Source: VBDM01 sp035637655 (GTDB taxonomy: Bacteria > Pseudomonadota > Gammaproteobacteria > Burkholderiales > SG8-39). Taken from it: a stretch of DNA of 8,159 bases. Each line of letters begins with the position of its first letter. Position 1 is the stretch's first letter. The DNA lies in NCBI GenBank assembly GCA_035637655.1, contig DASPWT010000241.1, positions 1 through 8,159 on the forward strand, in the 5' to 3' direction. The notes beneath the pieces are model-generated. The model had not been told where the DNA came from, did no database searches, and worked only from the letters and a program-made list of their open reading frames with translations. Shown piece by piece: positions 1 to 6,681 of the stretch. A program made the position numbers and the translations under genes.

Positions 1-684
1 GCGCCCTTCATCGATGCGCCGTTCCTGTTCCGCGACATCGACCACTGGAACAAGGTATTGGACGCGGACCTCTTGAAGCCGATCGCCGACGAGATCGCGC
101 AGAAGGCCGACGTGATGCTGATCGGCTACGCCGGTGGCGGCACGCGCAACATCTTCGTCAACAAGCCGGTGCGCAACCTGGCCGAAATGAAGAACCTCAA
201 GGTGCGCGTGCAGGGCGCGCCGATCTGGAGCCGCACCTTTGCCGCGGTCGGCATGTCGCCCACGGTGATCGCGTACAACGAGGTGTACAACGCGATCCAG
301 AACGGCGTCATCTCGGCGGGCGAGAACGAAGCCGCCGGCGTCGAGTCGATGAAATTCTACGAGGTCGGCCCCAACCTCTCCATGACCGAGCACGCGATCA
401 CGATCCGGCCGATCTGCTTTTCCGGGAAGACTTTCCGCAGCCTGCCTGCCGACTTGCGGGCTGCGATCATCCGCGCGGGAAAAGAGGCGGGCGCCTATGG
501 ACGCCGGGTCGAGTCCTCCGAAGACACGGCCAAGCTCGAAGCGCTGGAAAAGGCCGGCAAGCTGAAGCGCATCACCTTCACCGACCGCGCGCAGATGAAG
601 AAGCTGGTGGATCCGGTGATGGAGGCGTACGCGAAGGAGATCGGCGCCGAAAACATCTTCACCGCGATCAACAACACCAAATAA
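1..684 (+). CDS. dctP: TRAP transporter substrate-binding protein, DctP family (5' partial)
   Basis: This is the periplasmic solute receptor of a tripartite ATP-independent periplasmic (TRAP) transporter; it binds an organic anion and delivers it to the DctQM membrane pair. The reading frame is open from base 1, so the signal peptide and first lobe start lie outside the window; 227 residues are visible of a usual 320-340. An in-frame TTG at 58 is internal, because the residues before it (PFLFRDIDHWNKVL) are already typical DctP sequence. The visible part has the K-V-R-V-Q strand near visible residues 67-71, whose Arg is the position that forms the substrate-carboxylate salt bridge in this family. 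It is followed by the Tyr-Asn-Glu-Val-Tyr-Asn-Ala-Ile-Gln-Asn-Gly segment and a Gly-Glu-Asn motif. dctQ follows after 10 nt. The family call is firm. The ligand cannot be read from sequence, although an Arg-bound carboxylate is likely. Confidence 0.93.
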   Translation, partial: APFIDAPFLFRDIDHWNKVLDADLLKPIADEIAQKADVMLIGYAGGGTRNIFVNKPVRNLAEMKNLKVRVQGAPIWSRTFAAVGMSPTVIAYNEVYNAIQNGVISAGENEAAGVESMKFYEVGPNLSMTEHAITIRPICFSGKTFRSLPADLRAAIIRAGKEAGAYGRRVESSEDTAKLEALEKAGKLKRITFTDRAQMKKLVDPVMEAYAKEIGAENIFTAINNTK

Positions 685-694
685 CCCGTCCCGT

Positions 695-1177
695 TTGAAG
701 AAGTTCCTCGACGGCACCCATCGGCTGCTCAGGTGGCTGATGGCCGCCACGGTGGCGATCCTGATCGTCCCGGTCACGCTGCAGATCGTCGCGCGCTACA
801 CGGCGCTCATCCCCTCCTGGATCTGGACCGAAGAGCTGTCGCGGTTCCTGTTCATCTGGATGATCATGCTCGGCGCGATGATCGGCGTGCGCGAGGGGTC
901 GCATTTCGTGGTCGACGTGTTGCCGGATCTCCCGCCGCGGCCCAACGCGTTCCTGCAGATCGTCAGCAACTTATTCGTCCTCGTGTTCGCACTGGTGTTC
1001 ATCTGGTGGGGCATAGCGTTCGTGCGCTTCGGCTGGGACCAGACCTCCGAGCTCGCCGAGCTGCCGATGGCGTTCATCTTCATGGCGTGGCCGGCCGCGG
1101 GCGTGACCTGGGTATTCTTCCTCGGTGAAGCGTTCATCGCGAGCTTCCGCGTGCTCGTGGGGAAATCCGGCCGATGA
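695..1177 (+). CDS. dctQ: TRAP transporter small permease, DctQ family
   Basis: This is the small four-helix membrane subunit of the TRAP transporter (160 aa, normal length), which partners DctM in the inner membrane. Hydrophobic segments lie at about residues 15-33, 51-65, 88-110 and 124-147. The DctQ signature Trp-Thr-Glu-Glu-Leu-Ser-Arg is at 44-50, leading into helix 2, and is followed by Gly-Val-Arg-Glu-Gly-Ser-His-Phe (64-71). The chosen start is a TTG 10 nt after the dctP stop, because it supplies the basic N-terminus (Lys-Lys, His-Arg, Arg) before helix 1. The first in-frame ATG, at 740, would cut into helix 1. No convincing Shine-Dalgarno precedes the TTG, so translation may be coupled to dctP. 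The stop overlaps the dctM start in an ATGA arrangement. Confidence 0.93.
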   Translation: MKKFLDGTHRLLRWLMAATVAILIVPVTLQIVARYTALIPSWIWTEELSRFLFIWMIMLGAMIGVREGSHFVVDVLPDLPPRPNAFLQIVSNLFVLVFALVFIWWGIAFVRFGWDQTSELAELPMAFIFMAWPAAGVTWVFFLGEAFIASFRVLVGKSGR

Positions 1178-2493
1178 TGTCCGCGGCGCTGGCTCCCGGC
1201 GCGGCGGCGATCGTCCTCTTCGGCACGTTCCTCGTGCTCTTCGTATCGCGCGTGCCGGTGGCGTTCGCGTTGGGCCTCGCGTGCCTGCCGAGCCTGGTCC
1301 TCGAGTCGCGCCTGTCGCCGATGATGCTGTTCAACGAGACCTTCAAGGCCTACAACTCGTTCATCCTGCTCGCGGTGCCGTTCTATTTGCTGACCGCGAA
1401 CCTGATGAACGTGGGCGGGGTCACCGACCGGCTGGTGCGCCTGTCGCGCTCGATGGTGGGCCACTTCCCGGGCGCGCTCGCGCAGATCAACGTGCTGCTC
1501 TCGGTGTTCTTCGCCGGAATCTCGGGCTCGTCCACGGCCGATGCGGCGAGCCAGAGCAAGATCTTCATCGACGCGCAGGTGAAAGAGGGTTACGGCTTGT
1601 CTTTTTCGATCGCGATCACCGCGGTCTCGGCGGTGCTTGCGGTGATCATCCCGCCCTCGATCCTGATGATCGTGTGGGGCGGGGTGATCTCGACTTCGAT
1701 CGGCGCCATGTACCTCGCGGGCTTCCTTCCCGGACTGCTGATCGCCGCGGCGCAGATGGCGACGGTGCATGTCTACGCGAAGATCTACCACTACCCGGTC
1801 TATCCGCGCGCGACGCTGAAGGAGTTCTTCTACTCCGCGTGGATCTCGATCCCGGCCCTGTTGACGGCCTTCATCATCGTCGGGGGCGTGCTGCTCGGCT
1901 GGTTCACGCCTACGGAATCCGCGTGCGTCGCCGTGCTGTACACGATCGTGCTGTCGGTCTTCGTGTACCGCGAGATGAAACTGAAGAACCTCTACGATTC
2001 GTTCGTCGAGACGGGACGTCTCTCCTCGGTGGCGCTCTTCTGCGTGGGCACTGCGTCCGCCTTCGGCTGGCTCCTCGCCTACTACCAGATCCCCAGGGCG
2101 CTGCTCGACAACGTCTCCACGTGGGGGATGGGCATCACCGCGGCGGGTTTCTTCATCGCCTTCGTATTCCTGGTGGTCGGCTGCTTCCTCGATGCGATTC
2201 CCGCGATCATCATCTTCGGCACGATCCTGCAGCCGCTCGCGCAATCGGTCGGCATGCATCCGATCCACTTCGCGATCATCGGCATCGTCTCGCTCGCCTT
2301 CGGCTTGGTGACGCCTCCCTATGGGCTGTGCCTCATGATCTCCTGCGCGGTCGCCAAGGTGCCGATCAGGTTCGCGCTCAAGGACACGACGATCATGCTG
2401 GTGCCGATGCTCCTCATGCTGGCGGCGATCATCATCTGGCCCGACATTCCGCTGATCCTCCCCAGGCTGATCGCGCCCGAGCTTCTGAAGTGA
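1174..2493 (+). CDS. dctM: TRAP transporter large permease, DctM family
   Basis: This is the large transport subunit of the TRAP system (439 aa, normal for the family), a multi-helix inner-membrane protein that moves substrate using an ion gradient. Family motifs occur in the expected order: Asn-Ser-Phe-Ile-Leu-Leu-Ala-Val-Pro-Phe (61-70), Gly-Ile-Ser-Gly-Ser-Ser-Thr-Ala-Asp (115-123), Ile-Pro-Pro-Ser (159-162), Phe-Thr-Pro-Thr-Glu-Ser (244-249), Phe-Leu-Asp-Ala-Ile-Pro (338-343) and Thr-Pro-Pro-Tyr-Gly (380-384). These include the conserved Ser/Thr/Asp-rich loops that form the substrate and sodium sites in structurally characterised members. The start is the first of two consecutive ATGs and overlaps the dctQ stop by 4 nt, implying translational coupling; the second ATG is equally possible. 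The gene ends 4 bp before the stop codon of the convergent soxA, and no intrinsic terminator is visible in between. Confidence 0.95.
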   Translation: MMSAALAPGAAAIVLFGTFLVLFVSRVPVAFALGLACLPSLVLESRLSPMMLFNETFKAYNSFILLAVPFYLLTANLMNVGGVTDRLVRLSRSMVGHFPGALAQINVLLSVFFAGISGSSTADAASQSKIFIDAQVKEGYGLSFSIAITAVSAVLAVIIPPSILMIVWGGVISTSIGAMYLAGFLPGLLIAAAQMATVHVYAKIYHYPVYPRATLKEFFYSAWISIPALLTAFIIVGGVLLGWFTPTESACVAVLYTIVLSVFVYREMKLKNLYDSFVETGRLSSVALFCVGTASAFGWLLAYYQIPRALLDNVSTWGMGITAAGFFIAFVFLVVGCFLDAIPAIIIFGTILQPLAQSVGMHPIHFAIIGIVSLAFGLVTPPYGLCLMISCAVAKVPIRFALKDTTIMLVPMLLMLAAIIIWPDIPLILPRLIAPELLK

Positions 2494-2497
2494 GCCG

Positions 2498-3274
2498 CTA
2501 GGGCCGCACCGCGGGCGTCTCGATCTTCATCCCGTTCGCGCGCCACATCAGGTAGAGCTCGAGGTCCACGAATTCGGGCGCGCCGTACGCGTAGGGTTCG
2601 GCGCGTATTCCGATGAGGCAGTTGCGCAGCCGCCGCTCGAGCGACCCGAGACCCTGCCACTCGAGCCGGTACAGAGGGTAGCCGGTGGGGTGCGCCTGGG
2701 GAATCACGCTTCCGGCGAGGCGCCTCCCCCAGTTGTCGTCGTGGCACTGGGAGCAGGCGAGGTTGAGCTGGCCCTGACGGCGATGGAAGGCTTCTCTGCC
2801 CGCGTCGAGAAACGGTCTGCTGCGCGCGTCGATCGCGATCCGGATCGGCAGGCCGCGCGATTGCCGCGCGACGTAGGCGGTGAGCGCCAGCAGCTCCCGG
2901 CTCTCGAAAGCGAGCGGCGGCGCCTTCTGCCGCTCGGCGCGGCAGAAGTTGACGCGCTGCTCCAGGTTCACCGGGCGCCCGAGCGCGGCGTCGAAGCCCG
3001 GATAACGTGCCGCGACGCCTTTCATGCTCGTTCGCGCGTCGCCGTGGCAAGCGGTGCACGCGCGATCCGCGGCGCCCGCCTTCCTGTTCCACAGCGCCTC
3101 GCCGTCGAGCACCCACAGCATGCCGGGATTGGTGGCGTCGTCGTCCTGTATCGCGCGCGTCTCCCGGCTCATGAGATCGTAGCCTGAACGGCGCTCCGAA
3201 GGCGGAATCTCGCCCGCGCCGGCGCCCGCGCAAAGCAGCGACGCGGCGAACAGCAGGGCGGAGCGCAGGCTCAC
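2498..3274 (-). CDS. soxA: Diheme c-type cytochrome SoxA (L-cysteine S-thiosulfotransferase subunit)
   Basis: SoxA pairs with SoxX to form the periplasmic SoxXA enzyme, which oxidatively joins a sulfur substrate such as thiosulfate to the SoxY carrier cysteine. The 258-aa protein has an N-terminal secretion signal ending near Ala-Gly-Ala-Gly-Glu (about residue 20). Two heme c sites are present: Cys73-Thr-Ala-Cys76-His77 and Cys174-Ser-Gln-Cys177-His178. Cys111, in Asn-Phe-Cys-Arg, matches the axial ligand of the N-terminal heme in diheme SoxA proteins. Cys219, in Arg-Asn-Cys-Leu followed by Ile-Arg-Ala-Glu-Pro, matches the active-site Cys that ligates the second heme and can carry a persulfide. 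So this is the diheme type with all expected ligands. Translation probably starts at a GTG overlapping the soxZ stop (GTGA) and looks coupled. It is the last gene of the operon and converges on dctM; soxB, which often follows, is absent. Confidence 0.95.
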   Translation of the reverse strand: MSLRSALLFAASLLCAGAGAGEIPPSERRSGYDLMSRETRAIQDDDATNPGMLWVLDGEALWNRKAGAADRACTACHGDARTSMKGVAARYPGFDAALGRPVNLEQRVNFCRAERQKAPPLAFESRELLALTAYVARQSRGLPIRIAIDARSRPFLDAGREAFHRRQGQLNLACSQCHDDNWGRRLAGSVIPQAHPTGYPLYRLEWQGLGSLERRLRNCLIGIRAEPYAYGAPEFVDLELYLMWRANGMKIETPAVRP

Positions 3275-3591
3275 TCGACGCTGATCGAGGCGGTCTCGGT
3301 CACGCTGTAGCCGTTATCGCCGACCCACTGGAACGCGAGCGTGCCCGTCTCGGTCGCGACGGTGGAAAACGCGATCAGCGGATTCGCGGACATCGCAGGA
3401 TGCAGGTCGACGCGATAGACTTCCGTGCCGTTGTAGGTGCAAGTGAAGCGCCTGATGATGTCGCGCGGGATCAGCTCGCCGGTCTGCGTGCGGCGAAACC
3501 CGGTCTCCATGGGGTGCTGGGCGAGCGTCTTGACCTCGACGATCTCGCCGCGCCTCGCGCGCGTGGGCGCCGTGACGACCGCGCGCGCCAT
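3271..3591 (-). CDS. soxZ: Sulfur-compound carrier partner SoxZ
   Basis: SoxZ is the small partner (106 aa, normal size) that heterodimerises with SoxY; SoxY carries the covalently bound sulfur substrate. The sequence starts with a typical SoxZ strand, Arg-Arg-Gly-Glu-Ile-Val-Glu-Val-Lys-Thr-Leu (13-23), then His-Pro-Met-Glu-Thr-Gly (26-31), Phe-Thr-Cys (49-51), Ser-Ala-Asn-Pro (68-71) and Phe-Gln-Trp (87-89), as in the immunoglobulin-like SoxZ fold. It has no signal peptide; the family is exported as a complex with the Tat-targeted SoxY. The ATG lies 1 nt after the soxY stop. A GAGGAAGG-type Shine-Dalgarno is embedded in the last codons of soxY, so the unusual SoxY tail and the soxZ ribosome binding site share the same bases. 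The stop overlaps the soxA GTG. Confidence 0.94.
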   Translation of the reverse strand: MARAVVTAPTRARRGEIVEVKTLAQHPMETGFRRTQTGELIPRDIIRRFTCTYNGTEVYRVDLHPAMSANPLIAFSTVATETGTLAFQWVGDNGYSVTETASISVE

Positions 3592-3592
3592 T

Positions 3593-4069
3593 CTAGATCA
3601 GGCCTTCCTCGAGACAGGCAGAGAGCGTCACCACGACCTCGGCGCTGTCGGACCAGAACGAGCCGTCGCTCATCTGGGCGATCGCGGTCACGCTCTGCGT
3701 GTCGGCGAGGCGCACGCGCGTCGAGAGCGTCGCGCGCCCGGCGCGCGGGCCCAGGCGGACGCTCACCACGTCGGGGAGCGGGTTCTTCTCGGTGAGGACG
3801 TGAATCGCCCTAACGTGGTCGGTTTCCGTCATCGGGCTCTCGACCGCGACCGAGAGCGGGACCGAGTTGCCGTTGTCGACGAGGGGCGGGAGCTGGAGCT
3901 TCACGCGCCCGCGGCGGACCTGTGCGTCGCCTACGATCCTGCGCAGCGCTTCCTGGAACGCGGCCTTGCGGTTCGCCGCCAGGTTGGGATCGAGCTGGGC
4001 TCTCGCCGCCTCCGGCACGGCGAGGGATGTTGCGGCAAGGATCAGGAATTCGCGGCGCGTGGTCCCCAT
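3593..4069 (-). CDS. soxY: Sulfur-compound carrier SoxY, with atypical C-terminal arm
   Basis: SoxY is the periplasmic carrier whose C-terminal cysteine holds the substrate while SoxXA, SoxB and SoxCD act on it. From the chosen ATG the protein is 158 aa, with a Tat signal (Arg5-Arg6-Glu-Phe-Leu, hydrophobic stretch, Ala-Arg-Ala near 21-23). The body matches SoxY, for example Leu-Val-Asp-Asn-Gly-Asn-Ser-Val-Pro-Leu and Phe-Trp-Ser-Asp-Ser-Ala-Glu-Val-Val-Val-Thr. The end is unusual: instead of Gly-Gly-Cys-Gly-Gly it is Ser-Ala-Cys152-Leu-Glu-Glu-Gly-Leu-Ile, so the cysteine is followed by six residues and lacks flanking glycines. Reading the region in the other frames shows no hidden GGCGG, so a frameshift is not the cause. 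The ATG at 4069 was chosen because AGGTGA lies 5 nt upstream; a GTG at 4078, overlapping the soxX stop, would add three residues. The SoxY fold is clear; thiosulfate as the cargo is less certain. Confidence 0.88.
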   Translation of the reverse strand: MGTTRREFLILAATSLAVPEAARAQLDPNLAANRKAAFQEALRRIVGDAQVRRGRVKLQLPPLVDNGNSVPLSVAVESPMTETDHVRAIHVLTEKNPLPDVVSVRLGPRAGRATLSTRVRLADTQSVTAIAQMSDGSFWSDSAEVVVTLSACLEEGLI

Positions 4070-4074
4070 TTTCG

Positions 4075-4080
4075 TCACCT
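4075..4080 (-). promoter_or_regulatory. Ribosome binding site of soxY, overlapping the soxX stop
   Basis: On the minus strand these bases read AGGTGA, complementary to the 3' end of 16S rRNA, 5 nt before the ATG at 4069. The TGA within it is the soxX stop codon, so terminating ribosomes sit on the soxY initiation region. This favours the ATG over the GTG at 4078 and implies coupled translation. Confidence 0.6.
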
Positions 4081-4488
4081 GAGCGTAGCCAGATAAGCAA
4101 CGACGTCCTCGATCTGTTCCGCGCTGAGGATCGTCTTGCCGCGATAAGCGGGCGCGACGCGCGCGAAGCCTTCACTCTCGTAGTACGCGGGCATGATGGT
4201 TTGCGGGTTCACTCTCCTGGAATCGACCATCCGCTGCCGGATCTGGCCCTCCGAGAACCGCGCGCCGACGGAAGTCAGGTCCGGGGCGAGGTTGCCTTGG
4301 AACCGCTCCTCGGGGAACGGACCGCTGTGGCACAGCAGGCACAGGCCCACCTGCCGGTTGGCCACGATCGCCCGGCCCCGCGCCGGATCGCCTTTTGCTC
4401 CGGTCAGCGAAGCCGGGATCGAATCACCCGCGAAGGCATTTCCGACGAGAATCGAAAATGCGATCGCGCTGGCCTCACACCAATTCAA
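4075..4488 (-). CDS. soxX: Monoheme c-type cytochrome SoxX
   Basis: SoxX is the small heme subunit of SoxXA and passes electrons onward to soluble cytochromes. The 137-aa product contains one heme c motif, Cys50-Leu-Leu-Cys53-His54, and an axial Met99 in Thr-Ile-Met-Pro-Ala-Tyr-Tyr. It also has the characteristic SoxX block Arg-Gln-Val-Gly-Leu-Cys, then Pro-Phe-Pro-Glu-Glu-Arg-Phe-Gln-Gly and Leu-Ala-Pro-Asp-Leu, and a C-terminal helix Glu-Gln-Ile-Glu-Asp-Val-Val-Ala-Tyr-Leu. The N-terminus is hydrophobic and ends Asn-Ala-Phe-Ala (17-20), a plausible signal peptidase site, but has no Lys or Arg. The only usual start codon in the open frame is a TTG at 4488, which lies inside the last 14 nt of the molybdopterin-subunit gene. 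The in-frame codons just upstream encode Arg-Ser-Arg but have no ATG, GTG or TTG. The product is clear; the exact start is uncertain. Confidence 0.92.
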   Translation of the reverse strand: MNWCEASAIAFSILVGNAFAGDSIPASLTGAKGDPARGRAIVANRQVGLCLLCHSGPFPEERFQGNLAPDLTSVGARFSEGQIRQRMVDSRRVNPQTIMPAYYESEGFARVAPAYRGKTILSAEQIEDVVAYLATLR

Positions 4489-6670
4489 TGCCGTGGTTCT
4501 TGAGCGGCACCGAGCGGATGCGCTTGCCGGTCGCCCGGTAGAACGCGTTCAGCACCGCCGGCGCCGCGACGCAGATCGTCGGCTCGCCGATTCCGCCCCA
4601 GACCGTGCCGCCGGTCGGCATGAGGATGGTTTCCACTTTGGGCATCTGCGCGATGCGCATCGAGTTGTACTGGTGGAAGTTCGTCTGCTCGATGCGGCCG
4701 TCCTTCACCGTGCACTCCTGGAAAAAGAGCGCTGACAGGCCGTAGACGAACGAGCCCGCGACTTGGCGCTCGATCTGCGCCGGGTTCACCGCGTAGCCCG
4801 GATCGGTGGCGGCGACGATGCGGTGCACCCTGACCTTGTTGCCGTCCTTGACCGAGATCTCGCAAGCCGCGGCGACGAAGCTGTCGAAGCAATGCAGGTG
4901 CGCAAGGCCGCGATGGACGCCGCTCGGCGCGGGCTTGCTCCAGCCGATCCTCTCGGCCACCGCGTTCAAGACGCCCAAGTTCCTCGGGTGCTTGGCCATG
5001 AGCTTGCGGCGGAATTCGAGCGCGTCCTGGCCTGCGGCTTCCGCGAGCTCGTCCATGAAGCACTCGATGAACACCGCGTTCTGATTGATGTTCACGCCGC
5101 GCCAGAAACCGGGCGGCACGTGCGTGTTGCGCATCGCATGGTCGATCAAGAGGTTCGGCACCGTGTAGCTGAAGGAATGTTCACCTGACTCGAAGACACC
5201 CTGGAAGCTCAAGGGATCACGTCCTTTCTGCGCCTGCACCACCTCCGGACGCACCGCGGCGAGGATCGACTGCCCCGAGAGCCGCATGTGCAGCGCGGTC
5301 AGGTTGCCGCCCGCGTCCAGGCCTCCGACGAGCTTGCACTGCATCACCGGGTGATAGCGGCCGTGCGCCATGTCCTCCTCGCGCGACCAGATCATCTTCA
5401 CCGGCGTTCCGGGCATCTCCTTGGCGATCAGCACCGCCTGCCTGACGTAGTCGTTCGGGTAGGTGCCGCGCCGGCCGAAGCCGCCGCCCAGCATGACGTT
5501 GTGCACGTCGACCTTGTCGGCAGTCAGGCCCGAGGCCTCGAGCACCTGCGCAAAGGCGCCTTCGCCGTTCTGCGTCGGACCCCACAGCTCGCACTTGTCG
5601 GGCGTGTAGCGAACCGTCGCGTTCATCGGCTCCATGCAGGCGTGGTTCTGGAACGGGTAGGCGTAGACCGCCTCGATTCTCTTCGCCGCGCCGGCGAGCG
5701 CGGCCTTCACGTCGCCGCCCGCCTGGTTGCCGACGAAGGCCTGCTCCGCGTCCAGTCCCGCCTTGAGGATCTCCGCGATGCTCGCGCTCGACACCTTGGC
5801 GTTCTCGCCCTCGTCCCAGACGATCGGCAGCTGCTCGAGCGCGGTCTTGGCGTTCCACCAGGTGTCGGCGATCACCGCGACTCCGGAGTCGCCGACCTGC
5901 ACCACTTTCTTCACCCCCCGCATGCCGCTCACCCGGGCCGCGTCGAAGCTCTTCACCTTGCCGCCGAACACCGGGCAATCCTTGACCGCCGCGTTCAGCA
6001 TCCCGGGCAGCTTGAGGTCCATGCCGTAGATCATCCTTCCGTTCACTTTTGTCGCGGTGTCCAGGCGCTTCAGCGGCTTGCCCGCGATCTTCCAGGTCTT
6101 CGGATCCTTGAGCGGCACGTCCTTGGGCTGCTCCAGCCGCGCGGCGGCTTCGGCCACCTTGCCGTAGGTCGTCTTGCGTCCGGAGAGTTTGTGCGTGATG
6201 ACGCTGTTGGAGGCCGTGCACTCGGAGGCGGGAACCTTCCACCCGTTCGCGGCGGCCTGGACCAGCATCATGCGCGCCGCGGCGCCGCCCTTGCGCACGT
6301 ACTCGTTCGACTGGCGGACGCCGCGGCTGCCGCCGGTCGAGAACTCGCCCCAGGCGCGCTTGCGCGCGACGCTCTGGCCCGGCGTCGGATACTCGATCTC
6401 GACCTTGCTCCAGTCGCAGTCGAGCTCCTCGGCTATGAGCTGTGCGAGGCCGGTGATGGTGCCCTGGCCCATCTCAGCGCGCACGGCGCGGATGAGGGTG
6501 GTGTTGTCCGGGCGGATCGCCACCCAGACGGTGATCTCGGGCGAGCCGTCGGCCGCGCGCGCCACGGCGGGACCGAAGGGGGGAAGGCGCAGGCCGAGCG
6601 CGAGGCCGCCGCCCAAGGCGGCGCTGCTGATGAGGAAGGAACGGCGGGTAAATTTCGCAATGGCTGTCAT
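4475..6670 (-). CDS. Periplasmic molybdopterin-binding hydroxylase large subunit (xanthine dehydrogenase family, IorB-like)
   Basis: This is the catalytic subunit of a molybdenum hydroxylase of the isoquinoline-1-oxidoreductase beta/nicotinate-dehydrogenase type, which inserts oxygen from water into N-heteroaromatics or aldehydes. The 731-aa length suits IorB-like proteins. It begins with a Tat signal (Arg9-Arg10-Ser-Phe-Leu, then a Gly/Ala/Leu-rich stretch), placing the enzyme in the periplasm. Seen in order are Met-Gly-Gln-Gly (67-70), the molybdopterin-dinucleotide loop Gly-Gly-Gly-Phe-Gly-Arg-Arg (395-401), Trp-Ser-Arg-Glu-Glu-Asp-Met (428-434), Gly-Phe-Trp-Arg-Gly (521-525) and the catalytic Glu696 in Gly-Gly-Ile-Gly-Glu-Pro. 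The ATG was chosen because GAGGGAG lies 6 nt upstream and the Tat signal starts there; the frame is open upstream but runs through the [2Fe-2S] gene with no family match. The gap to the small subunit is 11 nt, and soxX overlaps its end by 14 nt. Substrate is unknown. Confidence 0.93.
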   Translation of the reverse strand: MTAIAKFTRRSFLISSAALGGGLALGLRLPPFGPAVARAADGSPEITVWVAIRPDNTTLIRAVRAEMGQGTITGLAQLIAEELDCDWSKVEIEYPTPGQSVARKRAWGEFSTGGSRGVRQSNEYVRKGGAAARMMLVQAAANGWKVPASECTASNSVITHKLSGRKTTYGKVAEAAARLEQPKDVPLKDPKTWKIAGKPLKRLDTATKVNGRMIYGMDLKLPGMLNAAVKDCPVFGGKVKSFDAARVSGMRGVKKVVQVGDSGVAVIADTWWNAKTALEQLPIVWDEGENAKVSSASIAEILKAGLDAEQAFVGNQAGGDVKAALAGAAKRIEAVYAYPFQNHACMEPMNATVRYTPDKCELWGPTQNGEGAFAQVLEASGLTADKVDVHNVMLGGGFGRRGTYPNDYVRQAVLIAKEMPGTPVKMIWSREEDMAHGRYHPVMQCKLVGGLDAGGNLTALHMRLSGQSILAAVRPEVVQAQKGRDPLSFQGVFESGEHSFSYTVPNLLIDHAMRNTHVPPGFWRGVNINQNAVFIECFMDELAEAAGQDALEFRRKLMAKHPRNLGVLNAVAERIGWSKPAPSGVHRGLAHLHCFDSFVAAACEISVKDGNKVRVHRIVAATDPGYAVNPAQIERQVAGSFVYGLSALFFQECTVKDGRIEQTNFHQYNSMRIAQMPKVETILMPTGGTVWGGIGEPTICVAAPAVLNAFYRATGKRIRSVPLKNHGIELV

Positions 6671-6681
6671 GGTCGACTCCC

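Noticed and set aside
796..2268. 490-codon minus-strand open frame opposite the TRAP permease genes
   Set aside because: It is very rich in Arg, Asp, Glu and His without domain structure, the pattern of an antisense frame under GC-rich genes; dctQ and dctM fully explain the region.
1125..2501. 458-codon plus-strand open frame overlapping dctM in another frame
   Set aside because: Arg/Gly/Ala-rich with no membrane segments or motifs; dctM in the neighbouring frame has all family signatures.
2470..2540. Bidirectional terminator between dctM and soxA
   Set aside because: Only very short self-complementary stretches such as CTTC-T-GAAG occur, and there are no T-runs on either strand.
2319..3233. 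304-codon minus-strand frame overlapping soxA
   Set aside because: Composition is Arg/Ala/Gly-dominated and the SoxA frame carries all heme ligands; this is an out-of-frame shadow.
3593..3640. Frameshift as the cause of the missing GGCGG in SoxY
   Set aside because: The other two frames through this stretch encode no Gly-Gly-Cys-Gly-Gly, and the existing frame ends 1 nt before soxZ with a usable Shine-Dalgarno, so the tail looks genuine.
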